Assembly (NCBI RefSeq): GCF_001650695.1
Contig: NZ_LWQS01000069.1
Location: 1-37,868 of the forward strand
Source of the DNA: Chloroflexus islandicus
GTDB taxonomy: Bacteria; Chloroflexota; Chloroflexia; Chloroflexales; Chloroflexaceae
Direction: 5' to 3'
Length of the DNA: 37,868 nt
The position numbers were made by a program, and so were the translations under genes. The notes beneath the pieces were generated by a model. That model saw only the letters and a list, made by a program, of their open reading frames with translations. It searched no databases and had not been told where the DNA came from. The stretch's first letter is position 1. Each line of letters starts with the position of its first letter. This document shows, piece by piece, positions 7,751 to 16,883 of the stretch.

Positions 7751-10303
7751 ATGGCCGAACGTGAAATCATCCTGTCTGTCACCGGTATGACCTGCGCGAG
7801 TTGTTCGGCGCGGGTCGAGAAGGCGCTGCGCAAGACGCCGGGAGTGCTGAGCGCCGAAGTCAATTTGGCTAGCGAGCATGCGCTGGTACGGTTCGATCCG
7901 GCGCAGGCGCAGCCAGCGGCGTTGCAGGCCGCGATCGAGCAGGCCGGTTATGGCGTGGTCACCGATGAGATCACGCTGGCCATCACCGGTATGACCTGCG
8001 CGAGCTGTTCGGCGCGGGTCGAGAAGGCGCTGCGCAAGACGCCGGGGGTGTTGAGTGCTGAAGTCAATTTGGCCAGCGAGCAGGCGCTGGTGCGCTATGC
8101 ACCGGGCATGGTCGATCGAGCCGATCTCGTCAAGGCAGTTGAGCAGGCTGGCTATGGCGTGATTACGCCAGCAACAACTACTGCCGAGACGGAGGATGTC
8201 GAGGCGCGGGCACGGGCGCACGAGATGGCAGTACGCCGACGCCGGCTAGTGGTCGGCGTGGTCTTTAGTTTGCCGCTGTTTGTGCTCTCGATGGCGCGCG
8301 ATTTCGGTCTGATCGCGCCGTGGCTGATCGGGGAAGGGGCAGCGATGGCGGCAACAATGGCCGGTTCATCAATGGCTGAAATGATGCACATGATCGCCGC
8401 CCGCGACGATCTGCTCAACTGGCTGTTCTTGGCCCTCGCGACGCCGGTGCAATTCTATTCGGGCCGTGACTTCTACCGCTACGCATGGCGGGCGCTGCGC
8501 ATGCGCACAGCGACTATGGACACCCTGATCGCGCTTGGTTCGTCGGCGGCCTATTTCTACAGCCTCGTTCTTTTGCTCAGCGGCGCTCCCGGCCACGTCT
8601 ATTTCGAGACCGCGGCGGTGATCATCACCTTAATTCTGGTCGGCAAGTACCTTGAGGCACGGGCGAAGAGCCAGACGAGTGCGGCGATTAAGGCGCTGAT
8701 CGGTTTGCAACCGAAGACGGCGCGCGTGCTGCGCGGCGGCCAAGAGGTTGATGTGCCGCTGAGCGAGGTGCGGGCTGGTGAAATGGTGATTGTGCGTCCG
8801 GGGGAAAAGATTCCGGTCGATGGGGTCATCGTTACCGGCGAATCAACGGTTGACGAGAGCATGCTGACCGGCGAGAGTCTGCCGGTCGAGAAACGAGCCG
8901 GCGATACTGTCTTTGGTGCAACGATCAACCGTAGCGGCAGCTTCCAGATGCGGGCAACGCGGATCGGCAAAGACTCGGCGCTGGCCCAGATTGTACGGCT
9001 GGTGCAAGAGGCACAAGGCTCGAAAGCGCCGGTGCAGGCGTTGGTCGATCGGATTTCAGCCGTGTTTGTGCCGATCGTGATCGTGATCGCTCTACTGACT
9101 TTTGCTGGTTGGCTGTGGGCCGGGGCTGGTCTCACGCAGGCAATGATCTTCGCGGTGGCCGTGCTGGTCATCGCTTGCCCGTGCGCGCTCGGCTTGGCGA
9201 CGCCAACGGCGATCATGGTCGGCACTGGCGCCGGCGCAACGCACGGCATCCTGATCCGTAATGCCGAAGCGCTGGAGCGGGCAGCGAGTTTGCAGACGGT
9301 GGTGTTCGATAAGACCGGCACCATCACTCATGGCCGGCCCGAAGTGACCGATATTGTGGCCGTGGCGCAGCCGGTGTTGGCGCAAGCTGGTGTGGCTGAG
9401 GCGCCGGCTGATTTGGCGCTGTTGCAACTGGCGGCGGCGGCGGAAAGTCGCAGCGAGCATCCGCTGGGGATGGCGATAGTCCAAGCGGCGCAGGCACGTG
9501 GGTTGCCGATCGAGCGTCCCACCCGGTTTCAGGCGGTGAGCGGGGCCGGCGTCGAGGCTGAAGTGAACGGACAAACGGTCCTGATCGGCACACCGGCATG
9601 GCTGGCCGAGCGCGGGGTGGATGTGACCGGGTTTGCAGCGACCGTTGTTCAGTTGCAAGCCAGCGGCAAGACGGTGATCGTAGTGGCGGCTGACGGCGAG
9701 GCGCGCGGTGTGATCGCGCTGGCCGATACCGTCAGACCCACCGCTGCCGCAGCCGTGGCCGAGCTGCGCCAGATCGGCTTGGACGTGGCGTTACTGACCG
9801 GCGACAACCAGCGCACCGCCGCGGCGATTGCGGCAGCAGTTGGCATTCCGGCCAACGCGGTCTATGCCGAGGTCAAACCGCATGAGAAGGCGGCAATCGT
9901 GGCTCGCTTGCAACAGAGCGCAGCCAGCGCCAAGCCGCGGCGCGTGGCCATGGTCGGCGATGGCATCAACGACGCGCCGGCGCTGGCGCAGGCCGATGTC
10001 GGCATCGCGATGGGCAGCGGCACCGATGTAGCGATGGAGACCGCTGACATTACGTTGATGCGCAGCGATCCGCGCGGTGTCGCGCAGGCGATTGCGCTGA
10101 GCCGGGCAACGGTGCGTACCATCCGCTGGAATCTGTTCTGGGCCTTTGCCTACAACGTGATCTTAATTCCGGTAGCGACTGGTATCTTCTACCCGCTGAC
10201 CGGCTGGCAGTTAAGCCCGGTCTTAGCAGCGGCAGCAATGGCCTTTTCGTCGGTGTTTGTAGTGAGTAATTCGCTGCGGTTGCGCGGGATACGGTTGGGG
10301 TAG
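7751..10303 (+). CDS. copA: Cu(I)-exporting P-type ATPase (P1B-1)
   Basis: 850 aa, inner-membrane copper exporter. Two N-terminal HMA domains carry GMTCASC (Cys15/18 and Cys83/86). A Met-rich loop ([16 protein letters not shown]) follows the first membrane helix region. Membrane metal site CPC (476-478), actuator TGES, phosphorylation site DKTGT (Asp520), SEHPLG and hinge GDGINDAP (736-743) are all intact. C-terminal helices have YN and MAFSS[10 protein letters not shown], the P1B-1 Cu(I) signature. The two HMA domains are nearly identical in protein and DNA over ~110 bases, 204 bases apart, pointing to recent duplication or gene conversion. Start: ATG 7751 with a modest AAGG upstream. Third gene of the copper operon and presumably controlled by CsoR. 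Confidence 0.95.
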   Translation: MAEREIILSVTGMTCASCSARVEKALRKTPGVLSAEVNLASEHALVRFDPAQAQPAALQAAIEQAGYGVVTDEITLAITGMTCASCSARVEKALRKTPGVLSAEVNLASEQALVRYAPGMVDRADLVKAVEQAGYGVITPATTTAETEDVEARARAHEMAVRRRRLVVGVVFSLPLFVLSMARDFGLIAPWLIGEGAAMAATMAGSSMAEMMHMIAARDDLLNWLFLALATPVQFYSGRDFYRYAWRALRMRTATMDTLIALGSSAAYFYSLVLLLSGAPGHVYFETAAVIITLILVGKYLEARAKSQTSAAIKALIGLQPKTARVLRGGQEVDVPLSEVRAGEMVIVRPGEKIPVDGVIVTGESTVDESMLTGESLPVEKRAGDTVFGATINRSGSFQMRATRIGKDSALAQIVRLVQEAQGSKAPVQALVDRISAVFVPIVIVIALLTFAGWLWAGAGLTQAMIFAVAVLVIACPCALGLATPTAIMVGTGAGATHGILIRNAEALERAASLQTVVFDKTGTITHGRPEVTDIVAVAQPVLAQAGVAEAPADLALLQLAAAAESRSEHPLGMAIVQAAQARGLPIERPTRFQAVSGAGVEAEVNGQTVLIGTPAWLAERGVDVTGFAATVVQLQASGKTVIVVAADGEARGVIALADTVRPTAAAAVAELRQIGLDVALLTGDNQRTAAAIAAAVGIPANAVYAEVKPHEKAAIVARLQQSAASAKPRRVAMVGDGINDAPALAQADVGIAMGSGTDVAMETADITLMRSDPRGVAQAIALSRATVRTIRWNLFWAFAYNVILIPVATGIFYPLTGWQLSPVLAAAAMAFSSVFVVSNSLRLRGIRLG

Positions 10304-10321
10304 GGCGGTGTAGCCGCTCCA

Positions 10322-10456
10322 TTTGTCATTGCGAGGGCGCACAGCGCCTGAAGCAATCTCCCGCTTCAGCGCAACCAACCTGCTCAGGCATAGCACTCGT
10401 GCATGGCTTCGCCGCACGGGGGCAGAGCATCGCTCTGCCCCCGTGCAGTTCGCAAT
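10322..10456. repeat. Dispersed palindromic element (TCATTGCGAG / GAAGCAATCTCC family)
   Basis: The element begins TCATTGCGAGGGCGC and continues to GAAGCAATCTCC, with a nested perfect palindrome at 10419-10441 (GGGGCAGAG, loop CATCG, CTCTGCCCC). The same family recurs at about 13909-14165, 20822-21003, 22827-23940 and 27687-28410. It fills most of the gap between copA and the HD gene; no gene is seen. Confidence 0.85.
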
Positions 10457-10517
10457 AATCGTGGTATCATATCCTTGATACAGCAATAGTTCCCAATTGA
10501 TGCCTAAAGGAGCCGCG

Positions 10518-11156
10518 ATGCTCACCGATACTGCTCGCCAAATTATGCATGAATGGATTACCACTGATAGTCTGCGCAAGCATTGCGAGGCAGTGGCGGC
10601 ATGTATGAGCCACTTTGCCGCTAAGCAGGGCGCTGATGTTGATCTGTGGACGGCGGTGGGGCTGTTGCACGATCTCGATTTTGAGCGTTACCCGCACATG
10701 CCGGAAGCCGGGCCGGCGACGACGGCTATTGCGGAAGCGTTGATCCGCGGTGATGAGGTGCCTGCCGAGTTGCCCGGCCATCCGTTCTACGGGGTGGCGT
10801 ATTTGCGCTCGACGGGGTGGTCGCCGGAGATCTTGCGGGCGATTCTCAGCCATGCCGATTACAGCGGCATTTTGCCGGAAACGCCGCTTGAACGCACCCT
10901 CTACGCGGTTGATGAGTTGAGCGGGTTTGTGACCGCGGTGGCGCTGGTGCGGCCCGACAAGAGCATTCATAGCGTTGAGGTGTCGTCGGTGCGCAAGAAG
11001 ATGAAGGATAAGGCGTTTGCCGCTAAGGTCAGCCGCGAAGGGATTGTGCATGGGGCCGAGGTGATCGGCATGGAACTCGACGCGCTGATCGGCGAGGTGA
11101 TCACCGCGCTGCGCGCTGCGGCGCCGCGCCTCGGTCTGGCGGGGATCAACCAATGA
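10518..11156 (+). CDS. HD-domain phosphohydrolase-like protein
   Basis: 212 aa. The metal-binding HD pattern is visible: His22 of KHCEAV, and HDLD in GLLHDLDFERYP (about residues 49-60), with a later His in LSHADY. HD proteins of this small type are usually metal-dependent phosphohydrolases on nucleotides or related phosphates; the substrate here cannot be told. Start: ATG 10518 is preceded by AAAGGAG with good spacing; an ATG at 10500 has no such site. Its stop overlaps the lysA start by four bases (ATGA), so the two are translationally coupled. Confidence 0.82.
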   Translation: MLTDTARQIMHEWITTDSLRKHCEAVAACMSHFAAKQGADVDLWTAVGLLHDLDFERYPHMPEAGPATTAIAEALIRGDEVPAELPGHPFYGVAYLRSTGWSPEILRAILSHADYSGILPETPLERTLYAVDELSGFVTAVALVRPDKSIHSVEVSSVRKKMKDKAFAAKVSREGIVHGAEVIGMELDALIGEVITALRAAAPRLGLAGINQ

Positions 11157-12451
11157 GCCTCGCGCCGCACGTCTGGCCAGCGACGGCTGCCGTTACCGGC
11201 GGCAGGCTTGTCGTGGGTGGGTGCGATACGGTGGCGCTGGCCGAACAGTTCGGCACCCCGCTCTATCTGCTTGATGAGGCAACGTTGCGAGAGGCGATGC
11301 GCGCCTACCGGCAGTCGTTTGCCGCCGCCTATCCCGGCCCGGCGCGGGTGCATTACGCTGGCAAGGCGCTGCTCAATACGGCGTTGGCCCAGATCGTGGC
11401 CCAAGAGGGGCTAGGGCTGGATGTCGTGTCAGCGACTGAGTTGCTGGTCGCGCGGCGGGCCGGAGTGCCGATGGCGCATGTCCATCTGCACGGCAACGCC
11501 AAAAGTGACGCCGAGCTGGAGCGGGCAGTGGCGTGGCGGGTGGGGGCGATCGTGGTGGATAATCTCGACGAGCTGGCCCGTCTACGCGCCATAACTGCCC
11601 AGCTCGCCGAGCCGCAAGGGGTGTTGCTGCGGATCGCGCCAGCGATCGAGGCCGATACCCACGCGCACATTGCGACCGGTGGTGAAGCGGCGAAGTTTGG
11701 CTTGCCGCTGGCCGCGCTTGATGAGGCCGTGGCGCAAACGCTGGCTGCGCCGGGTTTGCGCTGGCTAGGGTTGCATGCGCATATCGGTTCGCAACTGTTT
11801 GCGCTCGATCAAGTTGTGGCCGCCGTTGACGTGCTGGCTGCTCAAGCTGCCCGCCTGCGTGAGCGGTTTGGGGTGATGCCGGTTGAACTGAGCCCCGGTG
11901 GCGGGTTGGGGGTGCCTTACACTGCCGAGCAGCCACCGGCCGATATTGCTCGCTATGCGCAGGTGGTGAGTGCGGCGCTGCAAGCGGCGTGCGCGCGTTA
12001 CGATTTGCCGCTGCCCCGGCTGACGGTCGAGCCGGGCCGGTCGATCGTGGCGCGAGCAGGGGTGGCGCTGTACCGGGTGGTGGGGCGCAAAGGCCGGCGC
12101 TGGCTGCATATTGATGGCGGCATGGGGGATAACATCCGGCCAGCGTTGTACGGTGCGCGCTACAGTGCGGTGCTAGCGAATCGCGCCGGCGAGCCGGCTA
12201 GCGAGCCAGTTGCTGTCGGCGGACGCTATTGTGAATCGGGTGATGTGCTCTTGCCAGAGATTGCCTTGCCGCCAGCGCAGCCGGGCGATCTGGTAGCAGT
12301 GGCGACGGCGGGAGCCTATACGCTCAGCATGGCCAGCAACTACAATCTTGTGCCGCGCCCGGCAGTGGTGTTGGTCGGCGATGGCCAAGCGCGCCTGATC
12401 CAGCGCCGCGAGACCGAGGACGATGTGCTGGCGCGCGATGTGATGTTGTGA
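11153..12451 (+). CDS. lysA: Diaminopimelate decarboxylase
   Basis: 432 aa, PLP-dependent fold-III decarboxylase converting meso-diaminopimelate to L-lysine and CO2, the last step of lysine synthesis. Seen: PLP lysine in HYAGKALLN (Lys71), HIGSQL (His210), glycine loop SPGGGLGVPY, EPGRSIV (Glu293), DGGMGDNIRPALY, and the inter-subunit catalytic Cys in CESGD (Cys360), followed by AGAYTLSMASNYN. Length and motif order match LysA. It starts within the stop of the HD gene (ATGA overlap), so the upstream gene is cotranscribed. No lysine riboswitch is evident in front of the pair. Related ornithine/arginine decarboxylases are less likely given the C-terminal motifs. Confidence 0.93.
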   Translation: MSLAPHVWPATAAVTGGRLVVGGCDTVALAEQFGTPLYLLDEATLREAMRAYRQSFAAAYPGPARVHYAGKALLNTALAQIVAQEGLGLDVVSATELLVARRAGVPMAHVHLHGNAKSDAELERAVAWRVGAIVVDNLDELARLRAITAQLAEPQGVLLRIAPAIEADTHAHIATGGEAAKFGLPLAALDEAVAQTLAAPGLRWLGLHAHIGSQLFALDQVVAAVDVLAAQAARLRERFGVMPVELSPGGGLGVPYTAEQPPADIARYAQVVSAALQAACARYDLPLPRLTVEPGRSIVARAGVALYRVVGRKGRRWLHIDGGMGDNIRPALYGARYSAVLANRAGEPASEPVAVGGRYCESGDVLLPEIALPPAQPGDLVAVATAGAYTLSMASNYNLVPRPAVVLVGDGQARLIQRRETEDDVLARDVML

Positions 12452-12503
12452 TGGTGGTTGGATGTGGTCGTGGGACGCCGTGTTATCGGGGTGAGGTGTG
12501 GTG

Positions 12504-13403
12504 ATGGCGGAACGGCTCTACGGCGGGATTGAGGCGGGTGGGACGAAGTGGGTGTGTGCGATTGGGACGGGGCCGGACGATATTCGGGCCGAGATCCGTT
12601 TTCCGACCACAACACCCGCCGAGACGTTAGGGCAGGCGATTGCGTTCTTTCGCGCCCATCAGCCAGCGCAATTAGCGGCAATCGGGGTAGGTTCGTTCGG
12701 GCCGGTCGATCTCAACCGCGCGTCGCCGCGCTATGGCTCTATCACCACCACCCCCAAGCCGGGTTGGGCTAACACCGACGTGGTTGGGGCGCTCACGCAG
12801 GCGTTGGGCCGTCCGGTTGGGTTTGATACCGACGTGAATGTGGCTCTGTTGGGCGAATGGCGGTGGGGCGCGGCGCGCGATTGCGACGTGGCGGTGTACA
12901 TCACGGTGGGTACCGGCATTGGTGGTGGGGCGATGGTGGGAGGGAGATTGGTGCATGGCCTCATCCATCCCGAAATGGGCCACATCCGGCCTGTGCGCGA
13001 CCCGGCCCGCGATCCGTTTCCCGGTATCTGCCCCTACCACGGCGATTGTCTGGAAGGGTTAGCGTGCGGCCCAGCGATGAAAGCGCGGTGGCAAACACCG
13101 GCAGAGCAGTTGCCGCCTGATCATCCGGCGTGGGAACTCGAAGCTGACTATTTAGGGCAGGCGATGGCGACCTTGCTCTGCATGCTCTCGCCAGAGCGAA
13201 TCATCATCGGCGGCGGTGTGATGAGCCAGCCCCAGATGTTTCCGCTGGTGCGGGAGGCGACGCAACGCTGGCTGAATGGCTATTTGCAGCATCCGCGCAT
13301 TCTCGCCAACCCTGAAGATCTGATCGTACCGCCGGCTTTAGGCGCGCGCGCCGGTGTGCTGGGGGCGATTGCGCTGGCGATGGCAGCGGCGGAGGGATAT
13401 TAG
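12504..13403 (+). CDS. ROK-family sugar kinase, fructokinase type
   Basis: 299 aa. ATP-binding [10 protein letters not shown] (7-16), catalytic Asp in [11 protein letters not shown] (Asp110), the GTGIGGG loop (137-143), and the ROK zinc site His160, Cys176, His179, Cys182 in EMGH and [10 protein letters not shown]. This short zinc-containing form is typical of bacterial fructokinases that phosphorylate fructose (some also mannose) to the 6-phosphate. Start chosen at ATG 12504 because GAGGTG lies about six bases upstream; two GTG codons just before are possible. It follows lysA by 52 bases on the same strand but is functionally unrelated. No sugar transporter is adjacent. Confidence 0.88.
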   Translation: MAERLYGGIEAGGTKWVCAIGTGPDDIRAEIRFPTTTPAETLGQAIAFFRAHQPAQLAAIGVGSFGPVDLNRASPRYGSITTTPKPGWANTDVVGALTQALGRPVGFDTDVNVALLGEWRWGAARDCDVAVYITVGTGIGGGAMVGGRLVHGLIHPEMGHIRPVRDPARDPFPGICPYHGDCLEGLACGPAMKARWQTPAEQLPPDHPAWELEADYLGQAMATLLCMLSPERIIIGGGVMSQPQMFPLVREATQRWLNGYLQHPRILANPEDLIVPPALGARAGVLGAIALAMAAAEGY

Positions 13404-13802
13404 GGGAATAGCCACAAAAAGACACAAAAATCGCACAAAAAATGACCATCATCGTGGGTGTCTTTCGTGGGGTGGCGAAATCAACCTGCGCGGCGGGCCT
13501 CGTCGTCGTTGCTGTTGCCCCCACCCCGTGCCCCTCCCCCGCTGGGGGAGGGGACGGATGACACCATTGCCGCTCTCCTCGCTAGGGGAGGGGAAAGACG
13601 GCTCCCTCCTCTGGAGGTTCAAGGGCGGACAGAACATCTGTCTGGAACCCGGCCCTAAAGGGCCGGCCTATCGTTACAAAGCCCGCTCGGGTTTTGCCCC
13701 CACCCCTTGCCCCTCCCCCGCTGGGGGAGGGGACGGATGACACCATTGCCGCTCTCCTTGCTAGGGGAGGGGAAAGACGACTCTCTCCTCTGGAGGGGGA
13801 GG
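13404..13802. repeat. Intergenic direct repeats with C/G-rich palindromes
   Basis: A ~90-base segment at about 13514-13603 recurs at about 13694-13783 (180 bases apart), nearly identical. Each copy contains the palindrome CCCTCCCCCGCTGGGGGAGGG and the phrase GGATGACACCATTGCCGCTC. The start of the gap has an A-rich phrase (GACACAAAAATCGCACAAAA) like that near 6609. No gene is supported. Confidence 0.8.
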
Positions 13803-14178
13803 CTATGGATGGGACAAGAACCGCACATCATCTATCAGCGTGAGCTGCGCGTTTGTGAGGCGAGGCAATCTCTTGATTACGGGTGATCTGTTCTTAGCGG
13901 TCGTTCGCGCTGAAGGAGGAGATTGCTTCGGGCGCTGCGCGCCCTCGCAATGACAAAGGGGGCGCGCCCTCGCAATGACAAAGGGGGCGCGCGCTCGTAA
14001 TGTCTTATCTGTCATTGCGAGCCGCGCGTAGGGGCAGAGCGATGCTCTGCCCCCGCGCGGCGAAGCAATCTCCCGCGAGCACGGGAGCAATGTCCTGAAC
14101 GCACGCTGTTCGCTAGCGCAGGAGATTGCTTCGGGCGCTGCGCGCCCTCGCAATGACAAAGGGGGTGCGCTCTGCGCA
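13803..14178. repeat. Dispersed palindromic elements of the TCATTGCGAG family
   Basis: At least three copies or half copies: GGAGATTGCTTCGGGCGC at ~13918 and ~14121, short iterated CCTCGCAATGACAAAGGGGG units at ~13946-14000, and a fuller element around 14011-14070 with nested palindrome 14031-14053 (loop CGATG). No gene is supported; minus-strand open frames here are repeat by-products. Confidence 0.82.
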
Positions 14179-14223
14179 ATGATGTGCAAGCATGTTAGTG
14201 ATGATAGAAATGAGGAGACCCCT

Positions 14224-15861
14224 ATGCTGCTCGCCCGTGATCTTGCCCCTGACCTGATTCTGCACAATGCGGCGATCTCTACGCTCAACCCAGCGTTGCC
14301 GCGGTGCAGCGCGATTGCCTGCAAAGATGGCCGGATTGTCGCGGTAGGAGATGACGCTGATGTCTTGGCGCTGGCCGGGCCGGCGACGCGCCGGATCGAC
14401 CTCGGCGGGCGGACGGTGATCCCCGGCATTAATGACGCTCATAACCACATGCTTGAGATGGGTTTGAAGCTGCGCCGGATCGGGCTTGACGATTGCACGT
14501 CGATCGCTGAGATGGTCGAGCGAGTGCGAGCAGTGGCGGCGCATACGCCTGCTGGCCAGTGGATCGTTGGCGAAGGCTGGAACGAATCGCTCTTTCGCGA
14601 GGGCCGGCTGCCGAACCGCCATGATCTCGATGCCGCGACTACGGCCCATCCGGTCTTGCTCAAGCGATTCTTCAACATGGATGTGGTAAACACGCGGGCG
14701 CTGGAGCTGGCCGGGGTGACGGCGGCGACGCCTGATCCGGCAGGAGGCAAGATCGAGCGCGAGGCTGATGGCGCGCCCACAGGGATTTTGCGCGCTGCCG
14801 CCAAGGAACTCTGCCGGCGGTTGTTGCCCGCGCCAACGCAGGCCGAGTGTGTCGAGGGGCTTGAGGCTGCCGGCAGAGCCTACCTTTCCTACGGCATCAC
14901 CAGCATTCTTGACCCCGGCTTGCAACCGTGGGAGATCCAAGCCTATCTGGCGGCGCGGCGGGCGGGCCGGTTGCCGGTGCGGGCCAACCTGCTCGTCTCG
15001 TGGCACGGCTTCCGTGAAAGTGAAACGCGCGCCGAGCTCGAAGCGCGGGCGGCTGCGTTGGGCGGTCTCAGCGGGTTGGGTGACGAATGGCTGCGGATCG
15101 GCGCGCTCAAGATGGCCATTGACGGCGGCACCACCTCGCACACGGCATGGATGTTCCAGCCATTTCTGGGTGAAGACCGGGTGTACGACTACAACCGGCT
15201 CGATCCCGAAGACCTTGTCGAGTTTTTTACCCGTGGCCACACCTTGGGGTGGGACATCGGCATTCACGCGATCGGTGATCGAGCGCATCATGAAGCGGCC
15301 CGCGCTTTTGCCGAAGTGATCGCTGCCCATCCGCGCGAGCATCGTCACAACCTGATCCACGGCTACTTCGCCACCGAAGAGAGCTTGCAACACATGGCGC
15401 GGCAAGGCTTAGCGGTTGTCATCCAACCCACCTTCATCTACTACGAGGGCGATGACCTCTTCCGCGATGTCGGGCCGGAGCTGGCGGCGCGTTACAAACC
15501 GATGCGCACCTACCTCGACCGGGGCATCCGGGTGGTGGCGACCAGTGACGTGCCGAGCACGGTGCATTTCAATCCCTTCATCGGTCTCTACGCGCTGGTG
15601 ACGCGCAAGAGTTGGAAGGGTACGCCAATCGCGCCTGATCAGGCAGTTAGCCGGGAAGAGGCATTGTATGCTTACACCGTTGCCGGGGCTTGGCTGACCC
15701 GTGAGGAGCATCTGAAGGGGCCGCTCGCCCCCGGTATGTTGGCCGATATGGCGGTGCTTGATCGCGACTACTTTACCTGCCCCGCTGAAGAAATAAAGGA
15801 TATTCAGGTCGAGCTGACGATTCTAGGTGGGCAGGTGGTGTATGAGCGGAACGCAGCTTGA
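14224..15861 (+). CDS. Amidohydrolase family protein, YtcJ type (Amidohydro_3)
   Basis: 545 aa metal-dependent hydrolase. N-terminal beta part with [14 protein letters not shown] and PGINDAHNH (metal His73 and His75), central segment [17 protein letters not shown], further ligands in [13 protein letters not shown] and NLIHG, catalytic Asp in VVATSDVPS, and C-terminal [15 protein letters not shown]. This is the YtcJ-like group that cleaves amides, cyclic amides or similar; the substrate is unknown. No signal peptide. Start: ATG 14224 follows GAGGAG (14211-14216); an upstream in-frame start at 14179 would fall in repeat-derived sequence. The last ~38 bases of the gene are copied 209 bases downstream, after a palindrome. 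Confidence 0.87.
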   Translation: MLLARDLAPDLILHNAAISTLNPALPRCSAIACKDGRIVAVGDDADVLALAGPATRRIDLGGRTVIPGINDAHNHMLEMGLKLRRIGLDDCTSIAEMVERVRAVAAHTPAGQWIVGEGWNESLFREGRLPNRHDLDAATTAHPVLLKRFFNMDVVNTRALELAGVTAATPDPAGGKIEREADGAPTGILRAAAKELCRRLLPAPTQAECVEGLEAAGRAYLSYGITSILDPGLQPWEIQAYLAARRAGRLPVRANLLVSWHGFRESETRAELEARAAALGGLSGLGDEWLRIGALKMAIDGGTTSHTAWMFQPFLGEDRVYDYNRLDPEDLVEFFTRGHTLGWDIGIHAIGDRAHHEAARAFAEVIAAHPREHRHNLIHGYFATEESLQHMARQGLAVVIQPTFIYYEGDDLFRDVGPELAARYKPMRTYLDRGIRVVATSDVPSTVHFNPFIGLYALVTRKSWKGTPIAPDQAVSREEALYAYTVAGAWLTREEHLKGPLAPGMLADMAVLDRDYFTCPAEEIKDIQVELTILGGQVVYERNAA

Positions 15862-16067
15862 CCGTATGGAGTGCGGCAGTTTGACTGCCGCACTCCAAAA
15901 CATTGCGTTACCGTAGCGCAGGTATCATCACAACAACGTTGCCCCCACAACACCGGCACTGCACCAGTCTGCACCGCCTCGGCAAGGTGGCAGCCAACGA
16001 TCGCGGCAAACGGCATCCTAAACTGACGATTCTGGGTGGGCAGGTGATGTATGAGCGGAATGGGTAG
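15862..16067. repeat. Palindrome + oxidoreductase-tail copy + amidohydrolase-tail copy
   Basis: Three pieces in series. First, a perfect palindrome at 15868-15896 (GGAGTGCGGCAG, loop TTTGA, then its complement), seven bases after the amidohydrolase stop. Second, ~15905-16019, a copy of a 3' end of an FAD oxidoreductase read on the minus strand (PFAAIVGCHLAEAVQTG then AVPVLWGQRCCDD), related to the gene ending at 16884 but with another tail. Third, 16023-16067, a second copy of the amidohydrolase 3' end (compare 15814-15851), with its own stop codon. Confidence 0.85.
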
Positions 16068-16127
16068 GGGAAGAGTGTAGATTGGTTGTGTTATGATATG
16101 AGTATACGTAAACTGATGATCACCATC

Positions 16128-16487
16128 ATGACCACCGATCAAGCAGTGCAGGCAACAGATTGGCAGATGAGCACACTATCTGAAATTATCCAACAATGTA
16201 AAGCTGCGCTGGCGGCCTACTATGGCGCACGGTTCAGAGGTCTTATCCTCTACGGATCGGTGGCGCGTGGCGAATCTGATCCAACTAGTGATATTGACCT
16301 CCTGATCTTACTTGATCAACCCTTTGATTATGTGAGCGAGCTGCGCCAGATCATCGATATTTTGTATCCGGTTCAGCTCGATTCACCGTGGTTGATTTCA
16401 GCCAAACCTGTGCCGGTTGGAGATTTCGAGCGGGGAGCCATCCAACTCTATCGGAATATTACACATTCCACACATATCAGAATGTAA
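16128..16487 (+). CDS. Minimal nucleotidyltransferase (MNT) domain protein, no HEPN partner seen
   Basis: About 119 aa. The pol-beta-type motif GSVARGESDPTSDIDLLI has GS, then Asp-x-Asp, and a possible third acidic residue in VQLDSPW. Such proteins often act as antitoxins that nucleotidylate a HEPN toxin (MntA/HepT), but no HEPN gene is next to it; a palindrome and tail repeats follow 24 bases after the stop. It may be an orphan or have lost its partner. The start is uncertain: a -10-like TATGAT at 16092-16097 favours ATG 16128 over ATG 16098, and no good ribosome binding site is seen for either. It sits between repeat copies. Confidence 0.68.
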   Translation: MTTDQAVQATDWQMSTLSEIIQQCKAALAAYYGARFRGLILYGSVARGESDPTSDIDLLILLDQPFDYVSELRQIIDILYPVQLDSPWLISAKPVPVGDFERGAIQLYRNITHSTHIRM

Positions 16488-16510
16488 TCGGGCGTTCAGC
16501 ACGAATATAT

Positions 16511-16883
16511 GGAGTGCGGCAGTTTGACTGCCGCACTCCAAGACATGTCGCACAAACATCACTACACCAACGTCACCCGCTCCATCCCCAACAGCGCCAA
16601 CGCCGCCGGCATGGTACCAGTCTGCACCGCCTCGGCAAGGTGGCGGCCAACGATCGCGGCAAACGGTATCTCGTATGGAGTGCGGCAGTTTGACTGCCGC
16701 ACTCCAAAACCTTTCAATACCGTAGCGCAGGTATCATCACAACAACGTTGCCCCCACAACACCGGCACTGCGCTAGTCTGCACCGCCTCGGCAAGGTGAC
16801 GGCCAACCATCGCCGCAAACGGTATCTCGTATGGAGTGCGGCAGTTTGACTGCCGCACTCCAAGACATGTCGCACAAACATCA
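16511..16883. repeat. Tandem array of palindrome plus oxidoreductase 3'-end copies
   Basis: Three identical 29-base palindromes (16511-16539, 16677-16705, 16833-16861; stem GGAGTGCGGCAG, loop TTTGA) are spaced 166 and 156 bases apart. Between them are partial copies of the end of the flavin oxidoreductase gene that terminates at 16884. The copy after the first palindrome has the same tail as the gene (TMPAALALLGMERVTLV); the copy after the second has the other tail (AVPVLWGQRCCDD), also found near 15930. All share the core coding for PFAAIVGRHLAEAVQT. Read on the minus strand, the copies stay in an open frame through the palindrome. Confidence 0.9.

Noticed and set aside
8599-9658. Minus-strand open frames inside copA
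   Set aside because: They overlap essential CopA motifs and look like GC-driven shadows.
14113-15405. Long minus-strand open frame (430 codons) opposite the amidohydrolase
   Set aside because: It is antisense to a gene with clear metal-binding motifs, and begins in repeat sequence; high GC creates such frames.
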